A DNA stretch of 64,000 nt from Nitrospira sp. (GTDB lineage Bacteria; Nitrospirota; Nitrospiria; Nitrospirales; Nitrospiraceae): NCBI GenBank assembly GCA_020846195.1, contig JADLEJ010000023.1, positions 105,421-169,420 on the forward strand, read 5' to 3'. Of this stretch, positions 48,732 to 58,983 are shown piece after piece. The notes below the pieces were generated by a model that ran no database searches, was not told the origin of the DNA, and saw only the letters and a list, made by a program, of their open reading frames with translations. The translations under genes were made by a program, and so were the position numbers. Positions within the stretch are counted from its first letter, which is position 1, and the number at the start of each line of letters is the position of its first letter.

Positions 48732-49523
48732 GTGCCTGAATCATCCGCCTCGATCATTCAATTCGACCATGCAACCTTCGGCTTTCCTGGCGTCGTGGCG
48801 CTTCAGGATATTTCACTGTCCATCGGCATGGGGGAATTTATCGGCGTCATCGGCCCCAACGGCTCCGGCAAAACCACGCTCTGCCGCGCCGTCTTAGGCC
48901 TCATGGCGCCGCTGACCGGACATCTGCGCATATTCGATTGCGCCTGCGGGGAACTGCGCTGCCACCACCGGGCCCAGATCGGCTACCTTCCTCAAAAGGG
49001 CGTCGTGGATCGGAACTTTCCGGTCACCGTCCTCGAAACCGTCATGATGGGCCGCTACGGCACCTTGGGCCTCTTCAAGCGAACCACCAAGAAAGACCAG
49101 GCCATCGCCCTCGACGCCCTTGCCCACGTCGGCATGGATGCGCATCGCAATACCGCGCTTGGTCATTTGTCCGGCGGCCAGCAACAACGGGTGTTCATTG
49201 CACGCGCGCTGGCCCAGCAACCGAAAGTGCTTCTGCTCGATGAGCCGACCACCGGCCTGGATATCACCACACAACACAGCGTCATCGAATTGGTCGAACA
49301 TCTGCACAAGGAACTCGGCCTGACGGTCTTGCTGATCACGCACGACATCAACATTATCCGCTCGCGCGTCGACCGGTTGGTTCTCCTGAAAACCCGCCTC
49401 TTTGCCGCAGGACCGCCCGCCGATGTGTTGAAACCCGAGATCCTCCGCCAGGTCTATGGAAAGGATCTCGTCACTACCGATAAGGATCTCGTGATCGTTG
49501 AGGACTATCATCACCACCACTGA
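48732..49523 (+). CDS. metal ABC transporter ATP-binding protein
   Basis: GPNGSGKTTLCRAVLGL, LSGGQQQRVFIARALAQQPKVLLLDEPTTGLD; C-terminus DYHHHH. Confidence 0.93.
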   Translation: MPESSASIIQFDHATFGFPGVVALQDISLSIGMGEFIGVIGPNGSGKTTLCRAVLGLMAPLTGHLRIFDCACGELRCHHRAQIGYLPQKGVVDRNFPVTVLETVMMGRYGTLGLFKRTTKKDQAIALDALAHVGMDAHRNTALGHLSGGQQQRVFIARALAQQPKVLLLDEPTTGLDITTQHSVIELVEHLHKELGLTVLLITHDINIIRSRVDRLVLLKTRLFAAGPPADVLKPEILRQVYGKDLVTTDKDLVIVEDYHHHH

Positions 49524-49608
49524 TATCCCCCTTCTGTAGGGGCACCCCACGTATTGAATACATTTAGTTTTGAAGCCTACAATGTTGCCCTTGCTCAGGA
49601 GGGCCGCC

Positions 49609-52203
49609 ATGCACTCATCCGTAAAGCATGTCCTTGCAGTCGCGTTATCTGGAATGGCACTTCTCTCTCTTCCGGGGTGTGGCGGAGGCGGGAGTGGCAG
49701 CGGCAGTGAAGGAACAGCCCCGGTCGCGGCGACAAATCAAACGATTGTCTCCGGTACAGTGCAGGCACCTGGAGGAGCAGTCGCATTCTTCAAGCAGCCT
49801 CGTTTGGAAGATCTCTTCGTATCCGAAGCCTATGCAGCCCTCACTGGCCTCGCCAACGTTCCGGATAACACCATCGTGCAGCTCGCCAGACTCAATGCAA
49901 ATGCCTCAAGCTTTTCCGTTCTCTCAACGGCAACAACAGCCGGAGGGCGGTATTCGTTCAATCTGACAACCCTCGGATTGCAACCGGCAAATGATCTGAT
50001 AGTTCGTGTCGCCGGCCCTAGCGGAAGAGAAATGCGCGCGTTTGTGGTTGGAACGATTGCAGACATCAGTCCGGTCTCCGAGGCTGGCTGCCAACTAGCC
50101 ATTCAATCCCTTAGCGGCAGACCATTAGACAATCTCACTCTCCAAGAAGTTTCTGACATCACCGGCGCAGTCAGCCTGATTGCCTTGCTTCAGAATATTG
50201 GAACTGCGATCACTGTGGATCAGGGAGTCGATCTCGTTAGGGCCGCAGCCGGAGGAAACAGTCAGGTCGCTAGCTTCATTACTGCTGCTGCAGAAGCGGG
50301 TCAGACTACGAAAGGAACGGGAGATATAGGAAACTTCTTTCCTTTTAACCAAGGTAGTATCTGGCGGTACCGCGGTACGCGTGTGAACTCTGTTGGTTCG
50401 CCAACTAGCTATGACACAGTGCTCTTGGTTTCTGGACAAGAGGCCGCTCCGGTAGATGGAGCTCCAAGTACTGCCTTTTCTGAAACCAACGCTCAAGGAG
50501 AAAATAGGTCGGAAAAGAGCTACGAAGTCAAAGGGACATCTGGCATTACTTCACACGGGACTGATGACTCAAGCGATAGGCTCACCTCTCAACTAGTTCC
50601 GTTTCAATCTGCACATTTTCCACTTACGATTGGGGCTACAACCGTTCTCATTGAACGAAATGGATTGGATTGGGGAGAAGATGAGGATGGCGATGGGAAT
50701 AACGAACGGGTCAATGTGAAAATAACGCAGACTATACGCGGAATCGAAAGCGTCACAATTTCAACCGGCACATTCTCCAATAGTATTCGGATTGAATCTA
50801 AGGCCGTGTTCATTGTCACTTTTTCAGGAGGCGGGAACGGAACAGTCACTCAAACGAATACCGCTTGGTATGCATCGGGAATTGGCAGAATACGGGAAGC
50901 TGTTCAATTCCAAGTCAATAATGAGTCAGCATTAACATCGATCACCGAAGATTTAGTGGGTTATGTTGTTAATGGTCAAGGTAGCGGCCTTCGCGTGGAA
51001 ATCACTCCATCGACCATATCATTGCCCGAAGGGCAGACTGTACAACTCCATGCGACTGCTTTCGATCAAAACAACAGCCCTCTGTTAGGAATCCCTTTCG
51101 CATGGAGTTCCAGTGATCCTTCGATTGCGTCCGTATCGCAAACCGGGCTTGTGACTGCAAATCGAATCGGAACCACCACCCTCTCCGTCTCAGGAGGAAG
51201 CAACTCCGTTCCTACTATTGTCAGCACTGTCAGAATTCTACCGATCACTACGAATGACCTTCTTTACGATAGAGTTTCCAGCAAACTGTATGCCTCGACT
51301 CCTGGTCCGCAGGGCGGCATCATCGCTATTGACCCCGTAACGGGAGCTGTTGGCCCAACAGTACTTACTGGAAGTGATCCCAACAAGCTGGCCATTTCTG
51401 ACAATGGGCAATACCTCTATGTAAGCCTTGATGAAGGCAACGCGATCCGACGACTAAATCTTCCTTCACTTACGACCGATTCTACGTTTTCAATCGGAGC
51501 GCCGCCGCCCTCTACCCCCCACCAGTACGTTTGCGGGAAAGATATTGATGTGGTCCCTGGAAGCCCACGTGACGTTGTGGTTGCTCGCGCAACCCACCTA
51601 GGTTCTGGCAGTTGCAACTTCAATGAGCCACAAAGCACCGCATTTTATCGGAATGGCGTAGAACTTCCCAATACATCGTCCGGTGCAACTGTCCATCTGC
51701 TGGAATTTTCAGATACCGCTTCGCTTGCCTTTGGACTAGGAATTTTCAGTCCAGGAACGCTCTCTAAAATATCAGTGACCCCTTCAGGCCTTTCGCTTTC
51801 TGATACAGCTAGGCTCTCGAATTGGCCCGGACGTGATTTCAAGTATGTCAATGGGCTAATCTATCTGGCAAGTGGTGATGTTGTTGATCCTTCCTCTTAC
51901 TCTGTTGTTGGCTCTTACACGACGGGGCAGAGTGGCGGAGCCTTTAGCATGCGACCAGATACAACCTTGCAACGATTATTCATCACAACGTTCGGAGATT
52001 TTGATACAGTGGCCGTAATCCGAAGTTTTGATTTGACCAGTCTTGCGCTGCTTGGTTCGTTGGAAATCAAGAATCTTGGATCTCCTACTATTCCTCAACT
52101 GACTAGGACTACGGGATTAAGCCGCTGGGGTTCAAACGGCCTAGCCTTCCGGACTACTTCAAATGAAGTCGTACTTATTCAAAGTCCTCTAGTAGAACCC
52201 TAA
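49609..52203 (+). CDS. large lipoprotein with Big_2 Ig-like domain and C-terminal propeller-like region
   Basis: Lipobox LLSLPGCGGGG; SLPEGQTVQLHATAFDQNNSPLLGIPFAWSSSDPSIASVSQTGLVTANRIGTTTLSVS; YncE-like IDPVTGAVGPTVLTGSDPNKLAISDNGQYLYVSLDEGNAI. Confidence 0.75.
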   Translation: MHSSVKHVLAVALSGMALLSLPGCGGGGSGSGSEGTAPVAATNQTIVSGTVQAPGGAVAFFKQPRLEDLFVSEAYAALTGLANVPDNTIVQLARLNANASSFSVLSTATTAGGRYSFNLTTLGLQPANDLIVRVAGPSGREMRAFVVGTIADISPVSEAGCQLAIQSLSGRPLDNLTLQEVSDITGAVSLIALLQNIGTAITVDQGVDLVRAAAGGNSQVASFITAAAEAGQTTKGTGDIGNFFPFNQGSIWRYRGTRVNSVGSPTSYDTVLLVSGQEAAPVDGAPSTAFSETNAQGENRSEKSYEVKGTSGITSHGTDDSSDRLTSQLVPFQSAHFPLTIGATTVLIERNGLDWGEDEDGDGNNERVNVKITQTIRGIESVTISTGTFSNSIRIESKAVFIVTFSGGGNGTVTQTNTAWYASGIGRIREAVQFQVNNESALTSITEDLVGYVVNGQGSGLRVEITPSTISLPEGQTVQLHATAFDQNNSPLLGIPFAWSSSDPSIASVSQTGLVTANRIGTTTLSVSGGSNSVPTIVSTVRILPITTNDLLYDRVSSKLYASTPGPQGGIIAIDPVTGAVGPTVLTGSDPNKLAISDNGQYLYVSLDEGNAIRRLNLPSLTTDSTFSIGAPPPSTPHQYVCGKDIDVVPGSPRDVVVARATHLGSGSCNFNEPQSTAFYRNGVELPNTSSGATVHLLEFSDTASLAFGLGIFSPGTLSKISVTPSGLSLSDTARLSNWPGRDFKYVNGLIYLASGDVVDPSSYSVVGSYTTGQSGGAFSMRPDTTLQRLFITTFGDFDTVAVIRSFDLTSLALLGSLEIKNLGSPTIPQLTRTTGLSRWGSNGLAFRTTSNEVVLIQSPLVEP

Positions 52204-52204
52204 A

Positions 52205-53029
52205 ATGCTCGAACTCTTTACCTACGACTTCATGCAGCGTTCCCTCCTCGCGGCAGCGATGGTGGGAGGGCTCTGTTCAGTTATCGGCGTGTTTGTGGTG
52301 TTGCGGGGACTCGCATTCGTCGGGGCGGGAACGGCCCATGCCGCGTTTGCCGGCGTAGCTCTCGGTTATTTAATGGGATGGCCGCCACTGCTGCTCGCGA
52401 TTATGTTCGGTTTAGCCACAGTCTGGATCACGGGCTGGGTCGAAGAAAAAGGCCGGATGAAGCTGGATGTGTCGATTGGCATTCTCTACACCACGACCAT
52501 GGCGCTGGCGATTCTGTTCATCGGCTTGATGAAGACCTACAACGCCGAGGTGTACGGCTATCTGTTTGGAAGCGTCTTGTCCGTCACAAGTGAGGAGCTG
52601 CGCAGCATCGGCGGACTGAGCGTGCTGGTGCTAGGTCTGATCCTGCTTTTTTCAAAAGAGCTGTACTTCATCGCGTTCGACCAGGAAATGGCTGAAGCGT
52701 CCGGCGTGCCAGCCAGGAAAATATTTTTCCTCCTGCTCACGCTCGTCGCGCTCACCGTCGTCGTCTCACTGAAAACCGTCGGGGCGATTCTGGTGTTTGC
52801 CATGATTCTGATTCCCGCCTCCACCGCCTATCAGCTCACGCACAGCTTGCGCACGTTGACGCTGTACTCCATTATCATCGGCGTTTCCACGTCGGTCACG
52901 GGCGTCCTGATCTCCGCCGTGTGGGATATTCCATCGGGTCCGGCCATTGTGCTGTTGGCGACCTCTATTTTCTTCCTCGCCATCCTTTTCTCACCGAAGC
53001 GGGAACGCCGTCTGGCTCCAGCCGCCTAA
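52205..53029 (+). CDS. metal ABC transporter permease
   Basis: GLAFVGAGTAHAAFAGVALGYLMG, LVALTVVVSLKTVGAILVFAMILIPASTAYQL. Confidence 0.93.
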   Translation: MLELFTYDFMQRSLLAAAMVGGLCSVIGVFVVLRGLAFVGAGTAHAAFAGVALGYLMGWPPLLLAIMFGLATVWITGWVEEKGRMKLDVSIGILYTTTMALAILFIGLMKTYNAEVYGYLFGSVLSVTSEELRSIGGLSVLVLGLILLFSKELYFIAFDQEMAEASGVPARKIFFLLLTLVALTVVVSLKTVGAILVFAMILIPASTAYQLTHSLRTLTLYSIIIGVSTSVTGVLISAVWDIPSGPAIVLLATSIFFLAILFSPKRERRLAPAA

Positions 53030-53304
53030 AGCCATTGGCCTATCATCAGCCTTGCTACTCGATTCACTCACTGTTGCAGCAACTCATGTAGGTCAATGAC
53101 TACAGCAACTGTGTCGTTATGGAATCACTCCGGCCTAAATCGAATATGATTCCCACTGCTTCAAAATCTGATATGGTGCGATGGATGGTGAGACTCAACT
53201 CATTCGTTATGAAATCTTCATCGGATGGTTGCTCGGCATAGGATTTGCCGTTCACCGATTCATATCATCGTTTTTGTCTCACAAATGCTTCAAGGAGGAA
53301 TCGC

Positions 53305-53946
53305 ATGAGTAAGAAGTCTTGTCATTGGTTCGTCGCCAGCATGCTGGTCGCATGCTTCGGCGTAGCGCTCATCCCAAGCCAGCCCGCTTTCGCTCAGGAC
53401 AGCAAAGACAACTTCGGCGGGATAGAGTCAGGCAAGTGGGTGCTCGGCATGCGCGCGGGGTTCGCGCCGCTCACGCAACAGCTCTCCTCGAACACGTCGA
53501 CGGATGTGGGATCTTTGGTGAATTTCCAGGCTATGTACAGCCTGAATAAATGGCTCCTCGTGGGTATGATGCTGGAATGGGAGCGTCATTCCATCGACCA
53601 AGAGCGTCCATCGCGAAGCCTGGGGCATCAAGACAGCGTATCGGTGCTGCCGACTCTGGAACTGCGGCCAGCCAACTTCGGTTCGATCAGCCCTTACGTC
53701 AACATGAGCCTTGGCGTAAACGTGAATGGCTTCGGAGAAAATACTGCGACCCGCATCAGTCCCAGCAATACATTGGCCTGGCGGCTGGGCTGGGGCGCGG
53801 ATTACATGATCACAAAGCAGTTCGCCCTCAATACAGAAATGGCCTACAAGCGGAACGACGGGCATGCGACGGTGAATGGCGTGCGAAACGACGACTGGAA
53901 CGCCTCTTCCTTCGGCTTCTTGTTCGGCGTGAAGCTGTTCTTCTAA
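53305..53946 (+). CDS. outer-membrane beta-barrel protein
   Basis: Signal peptide ...SQPAFAQ; terminal Phe ...GFLFGVKLFF; SD AAGGAGG. Confidence 0.75.
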   Translation: MSKKSCHWFVASMLVACFGVALIPSQPAFAQDSKDNFGGIESGKWVLGMRAGFAPLTQQLSSNTSTDVGSLVNFQAMYSLNKWLLVGMMLEWERHSIDQERPSRSLGHQDSVSVLPTLELRPANFGSISPYVNMSLGVNVNGFGENTATRISPSNTLAWRLGWGADYMITKQFALNTEMAYKRNDGHATVNGVRNDDWNASSFGFLFGVKLFF

Positions 53947-53974
53947 CGGCCCAAGCAGCGGTCTCTTTCACTCA

Positions 53975-54017
53975 GGCAGGATGGCTTGAATCATCAAGCA
54001 TCCTGCCTTTTCTTTTC
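53975..54017 (+). terminator. Rho-independent terminator
   Basis: GGCAGGATGGCTTGA-ATCA-TCAAGCATCCTGCC-TTTTCTTTTC. Confidence 0.9.
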
Positions 54018-54077
54018 TGGGGAACCGATCGGCGTGCGGTGTTGCCCCAAAGGATCGAGAACGCCCTGTGGCGCGAA

Positions 54078-54509
54078 CTATTCAGCCCTTGCCTGCTGGC
54101 TCCGATTCCACACCATGCCGGTCTGTTCCTTGGAGCTGAACCCTAGTTTTTCGTAAAACCCTGGGCGCCGGGTGCAGAGCCAGAAAAGCTCGACTTTTTT
54201 CAGGCGGGGATGATGCAGAATGCGCTGGACGATTTCCGTTCCAATGCCTTGCTTCTGATAGGCTTCATCGACGATCACATCCCAAATCGTGGCGCGATAG
54301 ACAAAATCCGTCAGCACGCGGCCGAAGCCGACCAGCCGGTTGCCGTCCCAGGCACAGAGCGCCACATCGGTATGGCGAAGCATCTCGCGGGCGTTGGCCA
54401 GCGTCCGCCCCTTGGCCCAGGGCGCCTGCTGAAACAGGATCAATAATTGTTCTGGCTGAAGGGACTTCTTCTCTGAAAAGGTAACGGTGGTCTTGAGCGT
54501 AGGGGGCAT
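54078..54509 (-). CDS. GNAT family N-acetyltransferase
   Basis: LCAWDGNRLVGFGRVLTDFVYRATIWDVIVDEAYQKQGIGTEIVQRIL. Confidence 0.9.
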   Translation of the reverse strand: MPPTLKTTVTFSEKKSLQPEQLLILFQQAPWAKGRTLANAREMLRHTDVALCAWDGNRLVGFGRVLTDFVYRATIWDVIVDEAYQKQGIGTEIVQRILHHPRLKKVELFWLCTRRPGFYEKLGFSSKEQTGMVWNRSQQARAE

Positions 54510-54570
54510 TGTGTACTAGAGTGTCTCCCGCGAGCGACTGTTTTGAAGGCTGAAGTGTACGAGGAAACCG

Positions 54571-54750
54571 ATGTCAACGCAAGTCCGTAGCTGTCCCAAG
54601 TGCTTCCAATTAATGTGGCTCAAGCCGCACGAATATGAATTACTCGACCTAGAGACGGTGCGCGCCAAATGCCCTCACTGCGGCTCAATCGTCCGTTTTC
54701 GGCTCGTGAGTGAAGGGGCCAACGCCGCAGGCCCTAAAATGGGCCACTGA
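54571..54750 (+). CDS. small zinc-ribbon protein (59 aa; not in ORF track)
   Basis: Own translation: MSTQVRSCPKCFQLMWLKPHEYELLDLETVRAKCPHCGSIVRFRLVSEGANAAGPKMGH*. Confidence 0.6.
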   Translation: MSTQVRSCPKCFQLMWLKPHEYELLDLETVRAKCPHCGSIVRFRLVSEGANAAGPKMGH

Positions 54751-54861
54751 CAAAAGGCCCGATCCGTTCGCAGCGATTGACTCCTGGCCACAGCTTGTTC
54801 GTTTCCCCGGCCGTTCACTCACTACCGCGTGCAGCCGACGGCTAAACACGTCCTGCCTGCG

Positions 54862-55284
54862 TCACACGCCGCGTCCCGCCCCATCCAACTCCGGCTTATT
54901 CCCAGGTAAAATCTTATGGAGAACCGCACGGTATTCCCCGACCCGTTTTTCATCGATACGCCCCACTTCGATTTCTTTATCGCGCTGCATTCGTTCCACA
55001 TGATCGAGCACGGCCAGCAGGGGCTGCACCGCCCCTAGGAGATTCCCCACCTCAAAGGCCTCCAGGGATGCGACAAAGGATTCATTGAGTCCTTTGTAGG
55101 GCGTCCCTGCGCTCTGGCTCCGTACGCGCGAGACATTGTCCTCATAGTCCTCTACCGCTTCGAACTTCGGCTTCACGCCGGTCGGCACGGCTGCCAAATG
55201 AACAATCGGCGGCAGCTTGGCCGCATAGGCCTTCAGCAGCGCCGAGAGCGCACCAACAACATCGAGAACATCCGCAGTCTGCAT
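54862..55284 (-). CDS. hypothetical protein
   Basis: 140 aa, alpha-helical; no recognised domain. Confidence 0.5.
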   Translation of the reverse strand: MQTADVLDVVGALSALLKAYAAKLPPIVHLAAVPTGVKPKFEAVEDYEDNVSRVRSQSAGTPYKGLNESFVASLEAFEVGNLLGAVQPLLAVLDHVERMQRDKEIEVGRIDEKRVGEYRAVLHKILPGNKPELDGAGRGV

Positions 55285-55336
55285 ACCCTCCTACCCTCTC
55301 CGGCCTGTGAATGACGTGACGCGGGATGCTCCCGCC

Positions 55337-56302
55337 TTACGGCTCCTTGGCTATCTTGGCGGACCGTATCTGTTCAAACGCCTGGCTGACGGCTTCCATG
55401 TCGGCGGGAAAAGGCCTGGTGAATTCCTGCCGCTCTCCTGTGGTCGGGTGCGTAAAGCCCAGCGTCCTTGCATGCAGCATCACCCGTGGAATCTCAATTT
55501 CCTCGATCGCGCAGACTTTTCTTCCGCCATACGTGGGATCGCCCAGAATGGGATGCCCTAGCGACGTGAGATGAACGCGGAGCTGGTGCGTGCGCCCGGT
55601 CCGAGGATAGAGGAGCACATGCGCCGCCACTTTTCCATAGCGTTGATCGACCTTATACTCCGTCGCCGACTCCCGTGGGCTGGTGGTTCTGGTGGAAATC
55701 TTTTTTCTCTCTTTGGTGTCCCGGCCAATCGCCAGCTCGATCACCCCATGCCCTTTTTTAGGCACACCCCAGATCAACGCTTCGTACACGCGCGTGATCG
55801 TATGCTCCTTGAATTGCGCCGCCAGATGCCGGTGCGCTTGATCGGTCTTCGCAATCACCATGACCCCGGAGGTTTCTTTATCCAACCGGTGCACTAACCC
55901 TGGCCGCTCCTTCCCTCCAATAGCCGAGACCGTCCCACCGGAGGTCTCAAAGTGATGGAGCAGCGCGTTCACGAGAGTTCCTGTCCAATTGCCCGGAGCC
56001 GGATGAACGACGATCCCCGACGGTTTGTTCAAGACGAGCAGGCTGGCGTCTTCAAACAGGACTTCGAGCGGAATGGCTTCCCCCTTGAGAGCCAGCGGCT
56101 CGGGCTTCGGCACATCCATGGTGATTTTGTCGCCCGGCTTGATCTTCTGGCTGGCCCTCACCGTCTGCTCATTGATGCGAATGCGGCCGAGTTCGATCAG
56201 GCGCTGCAAGGCAGACCGTGAGATATCCCGTTGGTGATTGGCGAGAAAGATGTCCAGGCGTTTCGGCTGCTCACCGGCCGTCACCGTAAATTCCGTAATC
56301 AT
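55337..56302 (-). CDS. RluA/RluD-family 23S rRNA pseudouridine synthase
   Basis: S4 domain; RPGLVHRLDKETSGVMVIAKT; YPRTGRTHQLRVHLTSLGHPILGDPTYG. Confidence 0.95.
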   Translation of the reverse strand: MITEFTVTAGEQPKRLDIFLANHQRDISRSALQRLIELGRIRINEQTVRASQKIKPGDKITMDVPKPEPLALKGEAIPLEVLFEDASLLVLNKPSGIVVHPAPGNWTGTLVNALLHHFETSGGTVSAIGGKERPGLVHRLDKETSGVMVIAKTDQAHRHLAAQFKEHTITRVYEALIWGVPKKGHGVIELAIGRDTKERKKISTRTTSPRESATEYKVDQRYGKVAAHVLLYPRTGRTHQLRVHLTSLGHPILGDPTYGGRKVCAIEEIEIPRVMLHARTLGFTHPTTGERQEFTRPFPADMEAVSQAFEQIRSAKIAKEP

Positions 56303-56507
56303 ACGGGCACACGCTACTAAAGAGCTTTGGTCAATTGCAATCGAGGAATGCTCGCCGATGGCCGCATCGAGAAAGACGAGAGAGGGAAAGCGCCCCCGGC
56401 CAGCCCGCCCTGATACGCAGCTGGCTGGAAGATTGTGCTGATAGCGATCTTGCTCACCCGGACGAGTTTTTGCTAGGGTGGAGGCCCATGCGTAGAGGGG
56501 GCCGTCT

Positions 56508-57932
56508 GTGAAATTTTCAGCGTACGATCCCGGCGAGTTTTACGATGAGCTGTACGAGGGGAAGGGCCAGCCCCGGCCCGGGAGTGCGCTCTTGTTGCAA
56601 AAGTTCGCCGCGCTGCCGGAAGGCGAGCTCAAGAAGCGCCAGCAGGCCGCGGAGCGCGTCATTCTGAATATGGGCATGACGTTCGGCGTCTATGGCAGCA
56701 ACGACGGCCATGAAGAGATTTTCCCCTTCGACATCGTGCCTCGCATCGTCGCCCCAGCGGATTGGCTCCACATTGAAGCCGGCCTGCGCCAGCGCATCCG
56801 GGCACTGAATTACTTTCTCGACGATATCTACCACCGCCAGAAGATTCTCAAAGATGGCGTGATCCCCAGCGAGCTGATTTATTCGAGCAAGGGCTATTTA
56901 CCCGCCTGCATCGGGCTCAATCCCCCCCGCGGCATCTGGTGCCATATCGCCGGGATCGACCTCGTCCGAATCGGCGACGGCAAGTACTATGTCCTCGAGG
57001 ACAATATGCGCTGTCCGTCGGGAGTGGCCTATGTCTTGGAAGCGCGGCAGGTCATGAAGCGGACCTTCCCGGAACTGTTCGGCGCCTATCGGGTGCAGCC
57101 GGTCGATGGCTATCCGAATCACCTGCTGGACACCCTTCGGTATCTTTCGGACCTTCCCGATCCGACCATCGTGATTCTCACGCCGGGCATTTTCAATTCA
57201 GCGTACTACGAGCATTCCCTCCTTGCCCAAAAGATGGGCGTGGAACTGGTCGAGGCCAACGACCTGATCGTGATCGATGGATTCGTCCACATGCGGACCA
57301 CCAAGGGATCGCAGCGCGTGGACGTCATCTACCGGCGGATCAACGACGACTATCTCGACCCGCTGGCGTTTCGAAAGGATTCGGTGCTGGGAGTGCCTGG
57401 CCTCATGGACGCCTATAAAAAGGGAAATGTGGCGCTGGTGAATGCGCCCGGCACCGGAGTGTCCGACGATAAAGCCATCTATGCCTATGTCCCGAAAATC
57501 ATCAACTACTACCTGGCCGAGGAACCCATCCTCCCAAACGTGCCCACCTATCTCTGCCGGGAAGAAAAAGACCGGGCCTATGTGCTGGCCCACCTCGATC
57601 AGTTAGTGGTCAAAGCCACGAATGAAGCCGGCGGATATGGGATGTTGATCGGCCCCCATGCGTCAAAGGAGGAGCGGGAGGACTATGCCCGCCGCATTGA
57701 AGCCGATCCGCGCAACTACATTGCCCAACCGACGCTCGCGCTGTCGCGGGTGCCGACGTTGGTGGAAGATCATCTAGAAGGGCGGCATGTGGACTTGCGG
57801 CCCTATATTTTATATGGCCGGGACGTGTATGTGTTGCCGGGAGGGATGACGCGCGTCGCGTTGCGGAAAGGCTCCCTGGTCGTGAACTCGTCCCAGGGCG
57901 GGGGCAACAAAGACACATGGGTTTTGTCTTGA
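56508..57932 (+). CDS. circularly permuted ATP-grasp protein (DUF404/DUF407 type)
   Basis: GVYGSNDGHEEIFPFDIVPRIV, RCPSGVAYVLEAR, VKATNEAGGYGMLIGP, RHVDLRPYILYG; GTG start. Confidence 0.92.
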   Translation: MKFSAYDPGEFYDELYEGKGQPRPGSALLLQKFAALPEGELKKRQQAAERVILNMGMTFGVYGSNDGHEEIFPFDIVPRIVAPADWLHIEAGLRQRIRALNYFLDDIYHRQKILKDGVIPSELIYSSKGYLPACIGLNPPRGIWCHIAGIDLVRIGDGKYYVLEDNMRCPSGVAYVLEARQVMKRTFPELFGAYRVQPVDGYPNHLLDTLRYLSDLPDPTIVILTPGIFNSAYYEHSLLAQKMGVELVEANDLIVIDGFVHMRTTKGSQRVDVIYRRINDDYLDPLAFRKDSVLGVPGLMDAYKKGNVALVNAPGTGVSDDKAIYAYVPKIINYYLAEEPILPNVPTYLCREEKDRAYVLAHLDQLVVKATNEAGGYGMLIGPHASKEEREDYARRIEADPRNYIAQPTLALSRVPTLVEDHLEGRHVDLRPYILYGRDVYVLPGGMTRVALRKGSLVVNSSQGGGNKDTWVLS

Positions 57933-58002
57933 ACGCCGCCGCTGGAAAATCTGAGGCCGCTCACGAACCAAATCGGCGGGCGCGCATGGAGCGTAAAGCA
58001 CA

Positions 58003-58983
58003 ATGCTAAGCCGCGTCGCAAGCTCGATCTATTGGTTAAACCGCTATATCGAGCGGGCAGAGAACTATGCCCGGTTCATCGAAGTCAATCTGAACCTCTC
58101 GCTCGATCTCCCACGAGGCACGGCGGAGCAATGGGAGCCGCTGGTCGCCACGACAGGCGATCACGAAATCTTTGCCCAGCGATACGGCCCGGCGACGAAG
58201 GACGCTGTGATTCACTTTCTCACGGCCGATGCGGCGAATCCCAACTCCATTCAGGCCTGCCTCGTCGCCGCGCGGGAAAACGCGCGCTCCGTCAGGGAAA
58301 TCATCTCCACCGACATGTGGGAGCAGGTCAATCATTTTCATTTGATGGTCAAGGCCGCCGTATCCAACGGCTTGTCCGGCCGGAACCTCCACGCGTTCCT
58401 GGCCGACGTCAAATCCGCCAGCCACCTGTTTCTCGGCAGCACCGATGCCACGATGTCCCACGGCGAAGGCTGGCATTTTGCCAGACTGGGCCGGCTGCTT
58501 GAACGCGCGGACAAGACCTCTCGCATCCTTGACGTGAAATATTTCATGCTGCTTCCCACGGTGACCGAAGTCGGCACGCCCTTCGATATTATTCAGTGGT
58601 CCGCGCTCTTGAAATCGGCCAGCGCGCTCGAAATGTATCACAAGCATTTCGGACGCATTTCACCGGACGACGTCGCGCGGTTTCTGATTCTCGATTCGAC
58701 CTTCCCGCGCGCCATCCGCTATTGCCTCATCAAGAGCGAGGATTCGCTACACGCTATTTCAGGGTCCGAGCATGGCACCTATCAGAACCACGCGGACAAG
58801 CGCTTGGGGCGCCTTCGCGCCGAGCTGGACTTCGGCGATGTCGAGGAATGCATTGCGGACGGCCTGCATGAATTCCTCGATCAGTTTCAGACCCAGCTGA
58901 ATCGCGTCGGGGACAGCATTTTCGATACGTTCTTTGCGCCTCGCCCAATTCACAGTACACTGACAGGAGCGGAGACCCAATGA
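58003..58983 (+). CDS. alpha-E domain protein (DUF403)
   Basis: MLSRVASSIYWLNRYIERAENYARFIEVNLNLSLDLP; ISTDMWEQVNHFHLMV. Confidence 0.93.
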   Translation: MLSRVASSIYWLNRYIERAENYARFIEVNLNLSLDLPRGTAEQWEPLVATTGDHEIFAQRYGPATKDAVIHFLTADAANPNSIQACLVAARENARSVREIISTDMWEQVNHFHLMVKAAVSNGLSGRNLHAFLADVKSASHLFLGSTDATMSHGEGWHFARLGRLLERADKTSRILDVKYFMLLPTVTEVGTPFDIIQWSALLKSASALEMYHKHFGRISPDDVARFLILDSTFPRAIRYCLIKSEDSLHAISGSEHGTYQNHADKRLGRLRAELDFGDVEECIADGLHEFLDQFQTQLNRVGDSIFDTFFAPRPIHSTLTGAETQ

